Part shown: positions 41,806 to 51,322 of the stretch, piece by piece
How positions within the stretch are numbered: the first letter of the stretch is position 1
How the letters are laid out: each line of letters starts with the position of its first letter
NCBI GenBank assembly: GCA_022820025.1
Contig: JAJEGF010000035.1
Location: 39,935-103,934, forward strand
Origin: Chloroflexota bacterium
GTDB lineage: Bacteria > Chloroflexota > UBA11872
DNA: 64,000 bases
Reading direction: 5' to 3'
Notes under the pieces: model-generated
What the model saw: only the letters and a program-made list of their open reading frames with translations
Told to the model about the DNA's origin: nothing
Database searches by the model: none
Program-made: the position numbers and the translations under genes

Positions 41806-42470
41806 CGGACGGTCCCGATCACGGACGTGTCCAGCAAGTCAGGCACGTCATCCGCGAACAGCCGGTTCAGCCGCCAGTCAATCATCAGCACGGCAAGTAC
41901 GGCTGCCAGCAGAGCGGCCAACGTCGCCAGGGCCGCGTTGAGAATCACGAGCACCAGCCGCGGACGTGCGGCCTCGTCAGTCTTGTCGATGAGGCGCAAC
42001 GTTCCCAGTTCGCTCAGGCTGGGATACAGCCTCGTCTGTTCTTCGACCAGCAGCTTCACCGCGGCGTCGATGATCGTCTGCGCCGACTGGTCCTCCCAAG
42101 TCAACTCGAGCCGCAGTCCTCGTGCCAGCGGAAAGACGTCAATCGTGCTGGCCAACACTTCCAGGTCAACCGCAACGCCGTCCTCGGCCACGGCCTCCAC
42201 GACTTCGCGGAGCAGGCTGCGGCCACGCCCCAGCCGAACGAGATCTTCAATGACAACGGATGAGGCTTGCGCCCGGCTGTTCTCGATTCCGAACTGGCGG
42301 TCTTCGCTATCCGGCGGCAACTCCAGCACCAGCAGCAATTCCGCCTCAGCCTCATAGTTCACCGGTCCGAAGGACTGCCAGAGAAGCGAACCCACGAGCG
42401 TTGCAAGCGTCACCGCGCCAATAAACCACCACCAGCGGCCGAGAATCCGACCCACACGATCCGCAGTCAT
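41802..42470 (-). CDS. Wzz-like chain-length determinant protein
   Basis: 222 residues. It begins with RVGRILGRWWWFIGAVTLAT (first membrane helix), then VNYEAEAELLLVLELPPD in the periplasmic face, a long helical region, and a second helix near VLVILNAALATLAALLAAV. This is the Wzz/YveK topology. Having two Wzz proteins in tandem with the P-loop-degenerate CpsD-like protein suggests a three-subunit length-control complex. Stop and start overlap the flanking genes by 1-4 bases. Confidence 0.8.
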   Translation of the reverse strand: MTADRVGRILGRWWWFIGAVTLATLVGSLLWQSFGPVNYEAEAELLLVLELPPDSEDRQFGIENSRAQASSVVIEDLVRLGRGRSLLREVVEAVAEDGVAVDLEVLASTIDVFPLARGLRLELTWEDQSAQTIIDAAVKLLVEEQTRLYPSLSELGTLRLIDKTDEAARPRLVLVILNAALATLAALLAAVLAVLMIDWRLNRLFADDVPDLLDTSVIGTVR

Positions 42471-43621
42471 CAGTTTGCGGGGACCGGTGGTCGTCCGTGG
42501 GCGCGCAGGCAGTCGTTCACCGCCTCGAGGAGAGAGCGTCTGAAATTCTCGCGGCTGAATCGGCGGGCGTTGGCCACGAGAGCGTCCGTTTCAATGCTCA
42601 TGGCTTGCACGCGTTGCAGCGCTGCACCAAGCGACTCAACGGTCTGCTCGCGAAAGAGGATGCCTGTCGTCCCGTCGATCACCGTATCTAGCGCCCCACC
42701 TGAGCCGTAGGCCACGACGGGCCGGCCGGCGGCTTGTGCTTCGACCGGGGTGATTCCGAAATCCTCGTCACCCGGAAACAGAAACGCTCGACAGCGCGCC
42801 ATTTCCACGCTCACATCGCGGTCGGGCAGCCTACCAAGAAACGTGACAGTCGGCCCCGCCAGCGCCCGCAGGTCAGCTTCGGCGCGTCCGGCGCCGACGA
42901 TCCGCAGCGGCAGTCCGAGTTCGGTACAGGCGCGTACGGCCAGATCAATGCGCTTATAGGGAATCAGGCGGGACACGATCAGAAACGACTCGCCCACGTC
43001 GGTTGTTGGCCGGAAGCGATTCACGTCCACCGGTGGATGGACAATGCGTGACGAGCGACCGTAAAAGCGCTGGATGCGGTCGGCCACCGCCCGCGAGATA
43101 GCCAGGAACTGGGTCACCCGTTCTGCCGCCTTGCGATCCCATCGGCGCGCCCATGCCAGGAGCGGCGGCAGTAGCAATCGCGACCAGACCGGCGCCCGTT
43201 CGCCGGGCAGGTAGGCATCTGGCATCCAGAGAAAGCGCGTTGGTGTGAGGCAGTAACAAATGTGAATGGCTCCCGGCGCCGTCCGGACTCCCTTGCAGAA
43301 GGCGCTCGCATTGCTGAGCACCAGGTCGGCGCTGGAAACTCGCAAGCCACCGAAGGCCAGCGGATAGAACGGCAGAAGCGCCTGGTGATTGCTGCGCCAG
43401 AGTGGAAATCGCTGAAGCCACGTGTGGCGAATGTCCAGGCGCCGAAAGGCCGGATCGACCAGCGTGGGCTCGTAGAACGAGGTGTACACCGGAGCCGACG
43501 GAAACATGCGGTGCATTTCCACCAGCACGTGCTCGGCCCCGCCTTGCTGGTTCAGCCAGTCGTGAACCAGCGCTGTGCGCGGCCGCGTTACCGTGTCAGG
43601 TATTGGGTCAATACGCGCCAC
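42470..43621 (-). CDS. Glycosyltransferase family 4
   Basis: 383 residues with GT-B fold. The N-terminal VHDWLNQQGGAEHVL and LSNASAFCKGVRT are typical of GT4; the C-terminal catalytic half has LIVSRLIPYKRIDLAV and the E-x7-E motif in FGITPVEAQAAGRPVVAYGSG. It adds a sugar to a lipid-linked oligosaccharide in the cytoplasm during exopolysaccharide assembly. It overlaps the polyprenyl glycosylphosphotransferase gene by 14 bases, indicating one operon. Confidence 0.85.
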   Translation of the reverse strand: MARIDPIPDTVTRPRTALVHDWLNQQGGAEHVLVEMHRMFPSAPVYTSFYEPTLVDPAFRRLDIRHTWLQRFPLWRSNHQALLPFYPLAFGGLRVSSADLVLSNASAFCKGVRTAPGAIHICYCLTPTRFLWMPDAYLPGERAPVWSRLLLPPLLAWARRWDRKAAERVTQFLAISRAVADRIQRFYGRSSRIVHPPVDVNRFRPTTDVGESFLIVSRLIPYKRIDLAVRACTELGLPLRIVGAGRAEADLRALAGPTVTFLGRLPDRDVSVEMARCRAFLFPGDEDFGITPVEAQAAGRPVVAYGSGGALDTVIDGTTGILFREQTVESLGAALQRVQAMSIETDALVANARRFSRENFRRSLLEAVNDCLRAHGRPPVPAN

Positions 43622-45146
43622 GTCCGCTCAGGACGGTTGGAATCGTCTGTAGGAGGATGCGCAGATCGAGACCCAGTGACCAGTTGGATACGTAGAACGT
43701 GTCCAGCATCACCATTTCGTCAAACCCCAGGTCACTACGTCCGCTCACCTGCCAGAGGCCAGTGAGTCCAGGCAGCACCTGCAGGCGATGGCGCGCCCAT
43801 TCGTCATATTGCGCCACCTCGGCGGGTACCTGGGCTCGGGGCCCCACCAGGCTCATGTGGCCCAGCAGCACGTTCAAGAGTTGCGGCAATTCGTCGATAC
43901 TCAGGCGTCGGAGCAGGCGACCGACGCGCGTGCGGCGTTGATCGTCCCTCGACTTGAACAGCAACGGGTGGCGCTCGTCACCGAACAACTCGTGTTTTCG
44001 TTCTTCGGCGTCCTGCACCATTGACCGAAACTTGAACACTTGGAATGACTGGCCGTCGCGCCCGATCCGTGTTTGGCGGAATAGGACGGGGCCAGGCGAG
44101 TCCAGCCGGATCGCCAGCCCGATCAACACCCACAGCGGAAACGTCAGCACGAGACCGGCCAGGCTCGCCGTGAGGTCGAGCGCGCGCTTCTGCATATATC
44201 GAAACCCGGTGATTTCCGGTTCGCGCAGGGTCACGAGCGGAATCCCGGCCACCGGGTGGATGTCCATCCGACCGAACTGAGCTTCAAGCAGGTCGGGCAC
44301 CACCCGAAACTGCACCCCCTGCCGGCGGCACCGCTCGATGACGGGTGCAAGTTCGTGCTGCACGCTTGAGGGCAGCGCGACATAGACCACGTCCACCTGT
44401 TCGGTCTCAATTACCTCGGCCAGGTTGTCCACGGTTCCCAGCCGTGCGAAGCGGCCGAATGCGGCGCTTGCACCGATGTCGCTTGAATCAAGGTAACCAA
44501 TCACCCGATTGCCCAGGCTTCGATTGGCGGTGAGTTGCTGCATCAGGAACTTGGCCACGGCGCCTCCGCCCACCACCAGAATGCGCTGGTTGTCATAGCC
44601 GGCGCGGCGCAGCAGCCCAAGTCCGATTCGGCGCAAGAGCACCCAGACAACGGCAAACCCGAGGCCAAACATCCCCAGGTAGAGAAACATCAATCGGGAG
44701 AAAAAGACGGGACGTGAGACGAAAAACACCACGATCACGGCCGCGGTTCCAATCAATGTCCCAACCGCAATCCGTCCCAGGTCTTCGACCAGCGAGGCGC
44801 CGCGCCGCGATTGGTACCGGCCAAGCCCCGCAAAACTGAGGAGCGTCACCGGTATGAACAGGCCGGCCACTACCCAGTAGGCATCCAGGGGGGTGAACTG
44901 GAATTCGTTGAGCGCCGGACCGAGGCGCCATGTGTAGCGCGTCGTATACGCCAGCAGAAATGCGCCAAAGAGCAGCGCCAGGTCGCCCATCGCCAGCACT
45001 CGCGGAGAGGCCAGGAACCGCCAGGCCGCGTGATGATGACGCCGTCGAGCGCCGGAGTTCGCATTCGTCGCGGCCGGCGGCGTCGGCCGGGGACTGGGCA
45101 CGCGAGTCAGCTTGGGTCTAGGGCGTGTCGATACAGGTTGAGACAT
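43608..45146 (-). CDS. Polyprenyl glycosylphosphotransferase (WbaP/CpsE type)
   Basis: About 512 residues. Five hydrophobic segments occupy the N-terminal half, followed by a CoA-binding-like nucleotide domain ([13 protein letters not shown]) and the C-terminal bacterial sugar transferase: [50 protein letters not shown] and [16 protein letters not shown]. It starts exopolysaccharide repeat-unit synthesis by transferring a sugar-1-phosphate to undecaprenyl phosphate. ATG 45146 is preferred to 45167; both overlap the upstream GT4 gene. Confidence 0.88.
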   Translation of the reverse strand: MSQPVSTRPRPKLTRVPSPRPTPPAATNANSGARRRHHHAAWRFLASPRVLAMGDLALLFGAFLLAYTTRYTWRLGPALNEFQFTPLDAYWVVAGLFIPVTLLSFAGLGRYQSRRGASLVEDLGRIAVGTLIGTAAVIVVFFVSRPVFFSRLMFLYLGMFGLGFAVVWVLLRRIGLGLLRRAGYDNQRILVVGGGAVAKFLMQQLTANRSLGNRVIGYLDSSDIGASAAFGRFARLGTVDNLAEVIETEQVDVVYVALPSSVQHELAPVIERCRRQGVQFRVVPDLLEAQFGRMDIHPVAGIPLVTLREPEITGFRYMQKRALDLTASLAGLVLTFPLWVLIGLAIRLDSPGPVLFRQTRIGRDGQSFQVFKFRSMVQDAEERKHELFGDERHPLLFKSRDDQRRTRVGRLLRRLSIDELPQLLNVLLGHMSLVGPRAQVPAEVAQYDEWARHRLQVLPGLTGLWQVSGRSDLGFDEMVMLDTFYVSNWSLGLDLRILLQTIPTVLSGRGAY

Positions 45147-46249
45147 CGCTGGGCGGCTACTGTCCAATCGAACTGCCGGGCCTGGATCAGCCCGCGTTCA
45201 CACATCTGGGCGCGCCGTTCCGGCGACGCCAGCACGGCCGCCATCGCGTCGGCCAGCTGGTGAACATCGCGCGGATCCACGGTCAGGGCTGCGTCACCGG
45301 CGACTTCGGGCAGTGAAGACCGGTTCGAGGTGATGACTGGCGTCCCACTGGCCATGGCTTCCAGCACCGGAATACCAAAGCCTTCATAGCTGGATGGATA
45401 CACGACCAAGTCGGCTGCACAGTACCAGTATGGAAGGTCTTCCTGCTTAACATAACCTACCCGGTGAATCCTCCGGCGCACGGGACTTTCGGCGAGGGCC
45501 GAGTCGATGCCCGCCGTGGCCCAGCCGCTGCCGCCCGCCAGGACGAGATCGCCCTGAAAGCCTCCGCGCGCCACTTCGCCAAACGCTCGCACCAAGACGT
45601 CAACGTTCTTGCGTGGCTCCAGCGTGCCAACGAACAGCACGAACGGACGCTTGAGATTCCTGCCTTCCAGGAATTCGTAAACCTCACGGCTGGGTCGAGG
45701 ACGAAATGCGGCTTCACGTCCCGGGTAGACCACGTGCACGCGTGACTCGTCGATCCCCAGCAGCTCAATCACGTCGTGCTTTGTCGCACTCGAGTCCGCC
45801 AGGACCACGCGTGCGCGCCGGGCCGAAAGCCATGTCGCGGCGATCAAGTACCAGCGCCGGTGCGTGGGGTGCGCGCCCGGCGTGCGCATGAACGAAAGGT
45901 CGTGGACAGTCACCACGTGGCGCGTCGGAGACGCCAGCGGGACGACATTCAGCATGGAATGCACGACATCCAGCCGCTTCGCGGCAATGTGCCAGGGGGC
46001 CAGCAGGTGCTCCCAGAGCACTCGAACGCCGGTTCGAGACGTCGGGGCCCTCGTGCGAATGACCCGTACCGGCCGTGCAGGTTCGAACGGCAGGCCGCGC
46101 ACCTGCTCATTGAGAAAGACCGTGAAGCGATGCTCGCTCGGTTGCGCGAGCAGGGCTTGCACCAGATTCGTCGCGTAGCGGCTCGGCCCCGCATTGCGAT
46201 ACGAGGCATCCGTTCGAAGCACCAGCGCATTCAGCCCAACGCGTGCCAC
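45107..46249 (-). CDS. Glycosyltransferase family 4
   Basis: About 380 residues. It opens with VGLNALVLRTDASYRNAGPSRY, the mannosyltransferase-like acceptor-binding loop of GT4 enzymes, has the central VHDLSF, and a C-terminal FVGTLEPRKNVDVLVRAF and EGFGIPVLEAMASGTPVI (E-x7-E). It probably extends the lipid-linked repeat unit. GTG 46249 with GAGGT upstream is taken as start. It lies between the large membrane glycosyltransferase and the polyprenyl phosphotransferase. Confidence 0.86.
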   Translation of the reverse strand: MARVGLNALVLRTDASYRNAGPSRYATNLVQALLAQPSEHRFTVFLNEQVRGLPFEPARPVRVIRTRAPTSRTGVRVLWEHLLAPWHIAAKRLDVVHSMLNVVPLASPTRHVVTVHDLSFMRTPGAHPTHRRWYLIAATWLSARRARVVLADSSATKHDVIELLGIDESRVHVVYPGREAAFRPRPSREVYEFLEGRNLKRPFVLFVGTLEPRKNVDVLVRAFGEVARGGFQGDLVLAGGSGWATAGIDSALAESPVRRRIHRVGYVKQEDLPYWYCAADLVVYPSSYEGFGIPVLEAMASGTPVITSNRSSLPEVAGDAALTVDPRDVHQLADAMAAVLASPERRAQMCERGLIQARQFDWTVAAQRCLNLYRHALDPS

Positions 46250-46404
46250 GGGCACCTCAGATTGCCGTGCAGACTGATTAGGACTCTCAGAATAGGAAAC
46301 GGCCCACTCGCTGCGCGTGTGATCGGGCGACGTGCATGACCCGTCAACTCGTCCGCCGACCGGCCTGTTCTACCGGGAGCGACGCTTATCGCACGCTCCA
46401 TGAG

Positions 46405-48618
46405 TCAGCGTGCGTGGCGCCGACCACGACGCCTGCGTTCGAAGTTTCGGGAGCCCTCGCCCGAACCTTGGACCGGCGCTGCCGCAAGCAGCGTGGCAAA
46501 GCCCAAGGCGGCAAAGGCCCCGGTGAGAGTCTGATACGCCATGCCAGTCGTGTTGCCGTGGATGTCGAATGGCTTGTACCACGCAACCAGCGAGCTCCGG
46601 ATGCCCATGAAGTTCCCGTCTCCACTTGGAAGCGGGAAGGGGTGCAGCCAGAGTTCAGGTGCATTGACGTGTACGTCGGATGGAAGCAGGCTTCCGACGC
46701 CTTGGCCATGATGAAAGCCCTCGGGTTTGCCCAGCACATAGAGACTTCCTGCCGCGAGGTACACGGTCGTGGCAACTGCCAGCACGCCAAGCGAGACCTG
46801 GAGTAATCTGATTCGCCGGGCCGCCAGGCCGACAGCGGTGACGCCAACCGCTGCCAGCACCGCGACGATCGGCAACGGATACGCGCGATGTCGGACAAAA
46901 TCTTCGACTAATGTGACGCGGATCTCGGTCGTGCTGCTATCGACAATCGACAGCGTGATGAGGATATTCAGAATTGCCGCGAAAGGTAAGGCGGCGAGCG
47001 CCCAGTGACGTCTCGAGGCGTAGACGGAGCCGATCGAAAAGAGCGACAGGATTGCTGCGATTATCAGGAGAAATCGGACGTCATTCAGGAGGAGGAGCCT
47101 GGCGAGTCTGGGCAGTGTGACGTCACCAATGACACCGGCCTTATGAACTAGGGCCGTGCCTGAGTATTGCTCGCCGGGCGTTGGCCAGAATCGTCCAAGC
47201 TGAAGGGCGCTGTAGATGACGAGTGGAAGAAGTAGTACACCGAAGGTAATGCTGCCGACAACTGCCCGTCGGGAACGAATGGCAAGCAAGGCAACCATGA
47301 CCAGCAGACAGCCATACAGGAGTCCTTCAGGCCTTGTGGCAGTCATGATCGCCGCCAAGACACTGAAAGTAATCAAGGAGTAGCTTGGATGCGGTGCGTT
47401 GATGGCGTGTATAAACGCCCAGACAGTGGCCGCCAGAAGGGCGATAAACACTGGATCTGGTTCAGCGGATCCCAGGCTGTAGATCTGGATCGGAGGCAAT
47501 ATGACGGCGAGCACAGCCAACGCGAACGAGGACACGTTGCCAGCGCCGACGGCCAGGGATCCACGGTAGATTAGCCATGGTAGCAATGTGTTGGCCAGGA
47601 ACATCGGAGCCAGGGCGGCTGGATATGTATAGCCCAATACGGAAAACGACAGCGCCAGAAGGACGGGTAAGCCCGGCAAGAACCAATAGCTTCCCCACAA
47701 AGGAAATTCTCCGCGTGTGATAAGGGCCTCGGCAGTCACCATGAAGCGTCCTAAATCGTCGATAGTCACAGCTGAGTAGGATGCAGCTTGAAGTCCGCCA
47801 ATCGATAGAAGTGAAGCTACGGCAATAGTGGGTGAGAAACGGCCCAGCGCGGACCGAAGTCCAAGCCATGAATCCTCTTGCGCTGGATTCGCTTCTGCCA
47901 ACCAGAGCACGAATGACGACATGAGTAAGAACCCGGCGAGCGTGACGGCCAGGACTTGACCTCCCGCGGAGGTGGCGAGTTCGTGTCGGGGTGCGGCAGG
48001 CCATGCCGTTAAGACGGCCATGAAAAATGCGGCGGCGAGCGGCGACGTTCTCCGGGCGATTCCCGGTGACGTACGAAGCACCGGCTGCGGCTGCATCATC
48101 GACATGCCGCGAATCATGACAGCGCCGACGATGTAACCGACGAGCGCCCATACTGGACTGAAGGCGACGTCAGAGGATGTACCCAAATGAAGGAGAGTCG
48201 CACAGGCGACTCCGATCACTCCGCCATATGCCAGATCTATACTGGCAGTGCAGTCGCGGACGTGGTGGGCGACGCGTGTGATCACCAACGGCAAGGTGGC
48301 GGCAAGCACCCATCCCAGAGCACTGGATCTTGTCAGGAATTGGGCGATGTCGTCATTGGCGAGTGTTGCGATGGCTAGGATCGTTAACGGGAGAGTTATC
48401 AAGAGACTTAACGTGGAAAAACGCAGTCGAGAATTTGTGGGCAGGTAGTGGGCATGGAGAATGACGACGGCGCCCAGTACCCCTAGTGTTGAAGCGGCTG
48501 TAAGAATCGGAGCGTCTGGTCGAAGCGGGTTACCGATCGTGAGAACGGCGCCTGTGCCCCCGCTGACGAGCGCGCTTAGGCCGACTGAGGCGACGGTCGT
48601 GCTGCGACTCGGCGCCAT
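46405..48618 (-). CDS. Polytopic membrane protein, GT39/PMT-like glycosyltransferase
   Basis: 737 residues with about 14-16 hydrophobic segments. Around residues 285-340 the loop VTIDDLGRFMVTAEALITRG and WGSYWFLPGLPVLLALSFSV resembles the first periplasmic loop of lipid-linked-sugar glycosyltransferases of the GT39/ArnT type, where an Asp acts as base. The C-terminal tail is Arg-rich. It probably decorates or transfers sugars from a polyprenyl donor outside the membrane. It is the first gene of the exopolysaccharide operon. Family assignment is by topology and loop only. Confidence 0.6.
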   Translation of the reverse strand: MAPSRSTTVASVGLSALVSGGTGAVLTIGNPLRPDAPILTAASTLGVLGAVVILHAHYLPTNSRLRFSTLSLLITLPLTILAIATLANDDIAQFLTRSSALGWVLAATLPLVITRVAHHVRDCTASIDLAYGGVIGVACATLLHLGTSSDVAFSPVWALVGYIVGAVMIRGMSMMQPQPVLRTSPGIARRTSPLAAAFFMAVLTAWPAAPRHELATSAGGQVLAVTLAGFLLMSSFVLWLAEANPAQEDSWLGLRSALGRFSPTIAVASLLSIGGLQAASYSAVTIDDLGRFMVTAEALITRGEFPLWGSYWFLPGLPVLLALSFSVLGYTYPAALAPMFLANTLLPWLIYRGSLAVGAGNVSSFALAVLAVILPPIQIYSLGSAEPDPVFIALLAATVWAFIHAINAPHPSYSLITFSVLAAIMTATRPEGLLYGCLLVMVALLAIRSRRAVVGSITFGVLLLPLVIYSALQLGRFWPTPGEQYSGTALVHKAGVIGDVTLPRLARLLLLNDVRFLLIIAAILSLFSIGSVYASRRHWALAALPFAAILNILITLSIVDSSTTEIRVTLVEDFVRHRAYPLPIVAVLAAVGVTAVGLAARRIRLLQVSLGVLAVATTVYLAAGSLYVLGKPEGFHHGQGVGSLLPSDVHVNAPELWLHPFPLPSGDGNFMGIRSSLVAWYKPFDIHGNTTGMAYQTLTGAFAALGFATLLAAAPVQGSGEGSRNFERRRRGRRHAR

Positions 48619-48822
48619 CTGTCAGAACTGCCGGGCCGCGGCCGAGCGGCCTTTGGTCATTCCTGGCATCCGAGCCCTTGCGATTCTCATGCGAGGCCCT
48701 GACCTCGCGCGTGACGTGCGACTGCTTGACGAAGTTTGATCGGAATGATGCTGAAGGCCAGGCACGACTCCGCGCAGTATCTGGGCGGGCGGGAGCCAAG
48801 ACGCAAGTGGACTCCTTAAATC

Positions 48823-48856
48823 AGAGCGGGGGACGGCGTCGGCCGTCCCCCGCTCT
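48823..48856 (-). terminator. Strong hairpin, probable terminator
   Basis: A perfect 15-bp stem AGAGCGGGGGACGGC with loop GTCG. On the minus strand it is followed by GATTT. It is 40 bases past the stop of the UgpC-type ATPase gene and probably ends that transcript. Confidence 0.75.
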
Positions 48857-48896
48857 GTTTGCCGCCTCGGTAGCGGTTGAGCAGGTGTGCCAGTCC

Positions 48897-50000
48897 TTAG
48901 CGGATGGCTTCCTGCGTGGCGCGGTCAAAGAGCTGCATGTTGCTCATGTCCAGCACCAGGTCGAACGGATTGCCGATACTGGCGGTCGTTCGCGGGTCCA
49001 CGCGGGCGATGTAGGACTCGTCGCCGGCCAGCATGTAGAGGTAGACCTCGCTGCCCAGCGGCTCCGTGACGTCCACGTCTGACGTGATGGTGGCGTCTGG
49101 CGGAATCTGGTCCGGCTTGTAATCCGGGTCGAAGATGTCCTCCGGCCGAATGCCGAATACCACGTCCTGGCCCAGGTGGCCCACGTAGGGAGCGCGCCGG
49201 TCGGGCGGAACCGGGACCTTGAATGAGTCGGTCTCGACGTACATGTCGTCCGCCGAGCCCGTCAGCCGTGCGTCGAAGAAGTTCATGGCCGGGCTGCCGA
49301 TGAAGCCGGCGACGAACATGTTGCTCGGTTCCTCATAGACTTCCTGCGGCGGCCCGATCTGCTGGAGCACGCCGTCGCGCAGCACGGCAATGCGGCTGCC
49401 CATCGTCATGGCTTCCATCTGGTCGTGCGTGACGTAGATCACGGTTGCCTGCAGGCGCTCGTGCAGCCGGATCAACTCGGCGCGCGTCTGCACCCGCAGC
49501 TTGGCGTCCAGGTTGGACAGCGGCTCGTCCATCAGGAACACGGCCGGGTCGCGCACGACGGCGCGGCCGAGGGCCACGCGCTGGCGCTGACCGCCGGACA
49601 GAGCCTTCGGCTTGCGGTCCAGCAGCTCGGCGATGTTCAGCATCTCGGCGGCTTCCTGCACCCGACGCTCAATCTCCTTGCGCGGGGTGTGTCGCAGTCG
49701 CAGCCCGAACGACAGGTTGTCGTACACGCTCATGTGCGGGTACAGCGCGTAGCTCTGGAACACCATCGCGATGTCCCGGTCCTTGGGCGCAATGTCGTTG
49801 ACCAGGTCGTCGCCGATGTAGATGTTGCCGTCGCTCAACTCTTCCAGGCCGGCAATCAGGCGGAGGGTGGTGGACTTTCCGCACCCGGAGGGGCCGACCA
49901 GTACGAGAAACTCGCGGTCCTCGACTTCGATCGACACGTCCTGTACGGCGGTGACCTCGCCGAAGCGCTTGGTCACACGGTCTAGGGTGACGCTTGCCAT
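48897..50000 (-). CDS. ugpC: ABC sugar transporter ATP-binding protein (UgpC/MalK type)
   Basis: 367 residues. Walker [11 protein letters not shown]-loop [13 protein letters not shown], signature [14 protein letters not shown], Walker [13 protein letters not shown] and the H-loop THDQMEAMT are all intact. The C-terminal regulatory OB domain (about 235-367, with FGIRPEDI) marks the MalK/UgpC/MsmX group that powers import of glycerol-3-phosphate, maltose or oligosaccharides. No permease or binding-protein genes lie nearby, so this ATPase may serve several importers, as MsmX does. ATG 50000 has AAGGAG upstream. Confidence 0.88.
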   Translation of the reverse strand: MASVTLDRVTKRFGEVTAVQDVSIEVEDREFLVLVGPSGCGKSTTLRLIAGLEELSDGNIYIGDDLVNDIAPKDRDIAMVFQSYALYPHMSVYDNLSFGLRLRHTPRKEIERRVQEAAEMLNIAELLDRKPKALSGGQRQRVALGRAVVRDPAVFLMDEPLSNLDAKLRVQTRAELIRLHERLQATVIYVTHDQMEAMTMGSRIAVLRDGVLQQIGPPQEVYEEPSNMFVAGFIGSPAMNFFDARLTGSADDMYVETDSFKVPVPPDRRAPYVGHLGQDVVFGIRPEDIFDPDYKPDQIPPDATITSDVDVTEPLGSEVYLYMLAGDESYIARVDPRTTASIGNPFDLVLDMSNMQLFDRATQEAIR

Positions 50001-50301
50001 GAACTCACTCCTTCGTCTCTCTCATTGAGCCGCGACGCGCGTGAGGCCGCTGGCTCTTCGACCGTCGGCAACGGACCGACGATCCGGCGGGAACAGAACT
50101 GTTCGGCGAAAGCCGTTTCTCACCGAAGAGCGGGCGCGACCATCCGGCCGGCCCGGATTGCCTGGACATTCTCGATAGGCGTGACTCCCTGCGTGCGCCC
50201 CAACTGCGGAGCGGACGGTAGCAATGGCGTGCGAGGTCGGTCAACCGGCGCCCGCATCCAACCTTGACACGCGAACCGGGCAGCGCGCGAGGGGGGATTC
50301 C

Positions 50302-51252
50302 CTAGCCCGTCGCGTCGGACCCGGAGGTTGACATCGCTCCGCCCGCTCCGACTCCGGACGACTGCCCCAGCTCCGATCCGAAGGCTGCGGCGCCGAGCAC
50401 GATCAGGCTGCTGTAGTAGAGCCACAGCAGAAGGACAACGATCGTCGCCAGCGGGCCATAGACGGCATTGAAGTTGCCGAAGCTGACGACATACCAGACG
50501 AAGACACTCTTTCCGACTTCGAACAGCACGGCCGCGAGTACACCCGCCAGCAGCGCCGGCCGTCGCGGAAGCGGCTGGGCCGGGAGCACGCCGAAGAGAA
50601 GCGCGAAGATTCCGGTCGTCATCACCACCGGAAGGATGACGGTCAGCAACCGGAGTAGGACGCCAAGCGTGGCCAACGGACTGTCGGAGCCCAGCACGTC
50701 GGTCTGTTGCAGGACGGTCAGGCCAGCGGTGAGCGCTAGCGAAACAGCCAGCATTGCCGCGGTCATCGCGCCCACCCCGAGATCGGCCAGCCGGCTCTGC
50801 ACGTAGGTGCGAGGGCGTTGAGCGCCCACGGCCACGTCCAGGCCGCGGCGCAGCGCCGCGAAAATGTACGACCCGGTCCAGAGCAGTCCGAGCAGCGACA
50901 CCACACCAACTTGACCGCGCAGGTCGGTGACTGACTGAACCGTTGTTCCCAGCAGCGACTCCGAGTGCGGCGCGATGAACCCCGCGACGTCCAGGATCCG
51001 GGCAGCCAGCGCGTCGGAGTCGACGAAGAACGACACGCCGACCGTGATTGCGGCGAGCAGGGGAAACAGAGAGATGACGAATTGAAAGCTGATGGCCGCG
51101 GCAAAGGTGGGCAGGTTGCCCTGGCCGACCCGTTCCGCGGTTCGTATCGGGACTCGCAGCCAGCCGTGCCGTTGAAGCCCGATAAGGCCGCGCTGGATCA
51201 GAACTCCCACGGCAGATGCCGTCGCGCGAGCGGATTCGATACGCGAGCGCAC
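50302..51252 (-). CDS. YihY/BrkB-family inner membrane protein
   Basis: 316 residues with about six membrane helices. The opening NLPTFAAAISFQFVISLFPL is the family signature, followed by SYIFAALRRGLDVA and YGPLATIVVLLLWLYYSSLI, also diagnostic. Once annotated as RNase BN, the family is now regarded as a membrane transport or envelope protein of uncertain function. There is no operon partner; the divergent or nearby genes are an ATPase and a glycoside hydrolase. Confidence 0.87.
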   Translation of the reverse strand: MRSRIESARATASAVGVLIQRGLIGLQRHGWLRVPIRTAERVGQGNLPTFAAAISFQFVISLFPLLAAITVGVSFFVDSDALAARILDVAGFIAPHSESLLGTTVQSVTDLRGQVGVVSLLGLLWTGSYIFAALRRGLDVAVGAQRPRTYVQSRLADLGVGAMTAAMLAVSLALTAGLTVLQQTDVLGSDSPLATLGVLLRLLTVILPVVMTTGIFALLFGVLPAQPLPRRPALLAGVLAAVLFEVGKSVFVWYVVSFGNFNAVYGPLATIVVLLLWLYYSSLIVLGAAAFGSELGQSSGVGAGGAMSTSGSDATG

Positions 51253-51322
51253 CCGCCAGTGCAGGATTCGGCGGCCTTGCAGACGCGTGAGTACGGTTCC
51301 TTTCGAATCGGATCGGCGGCGT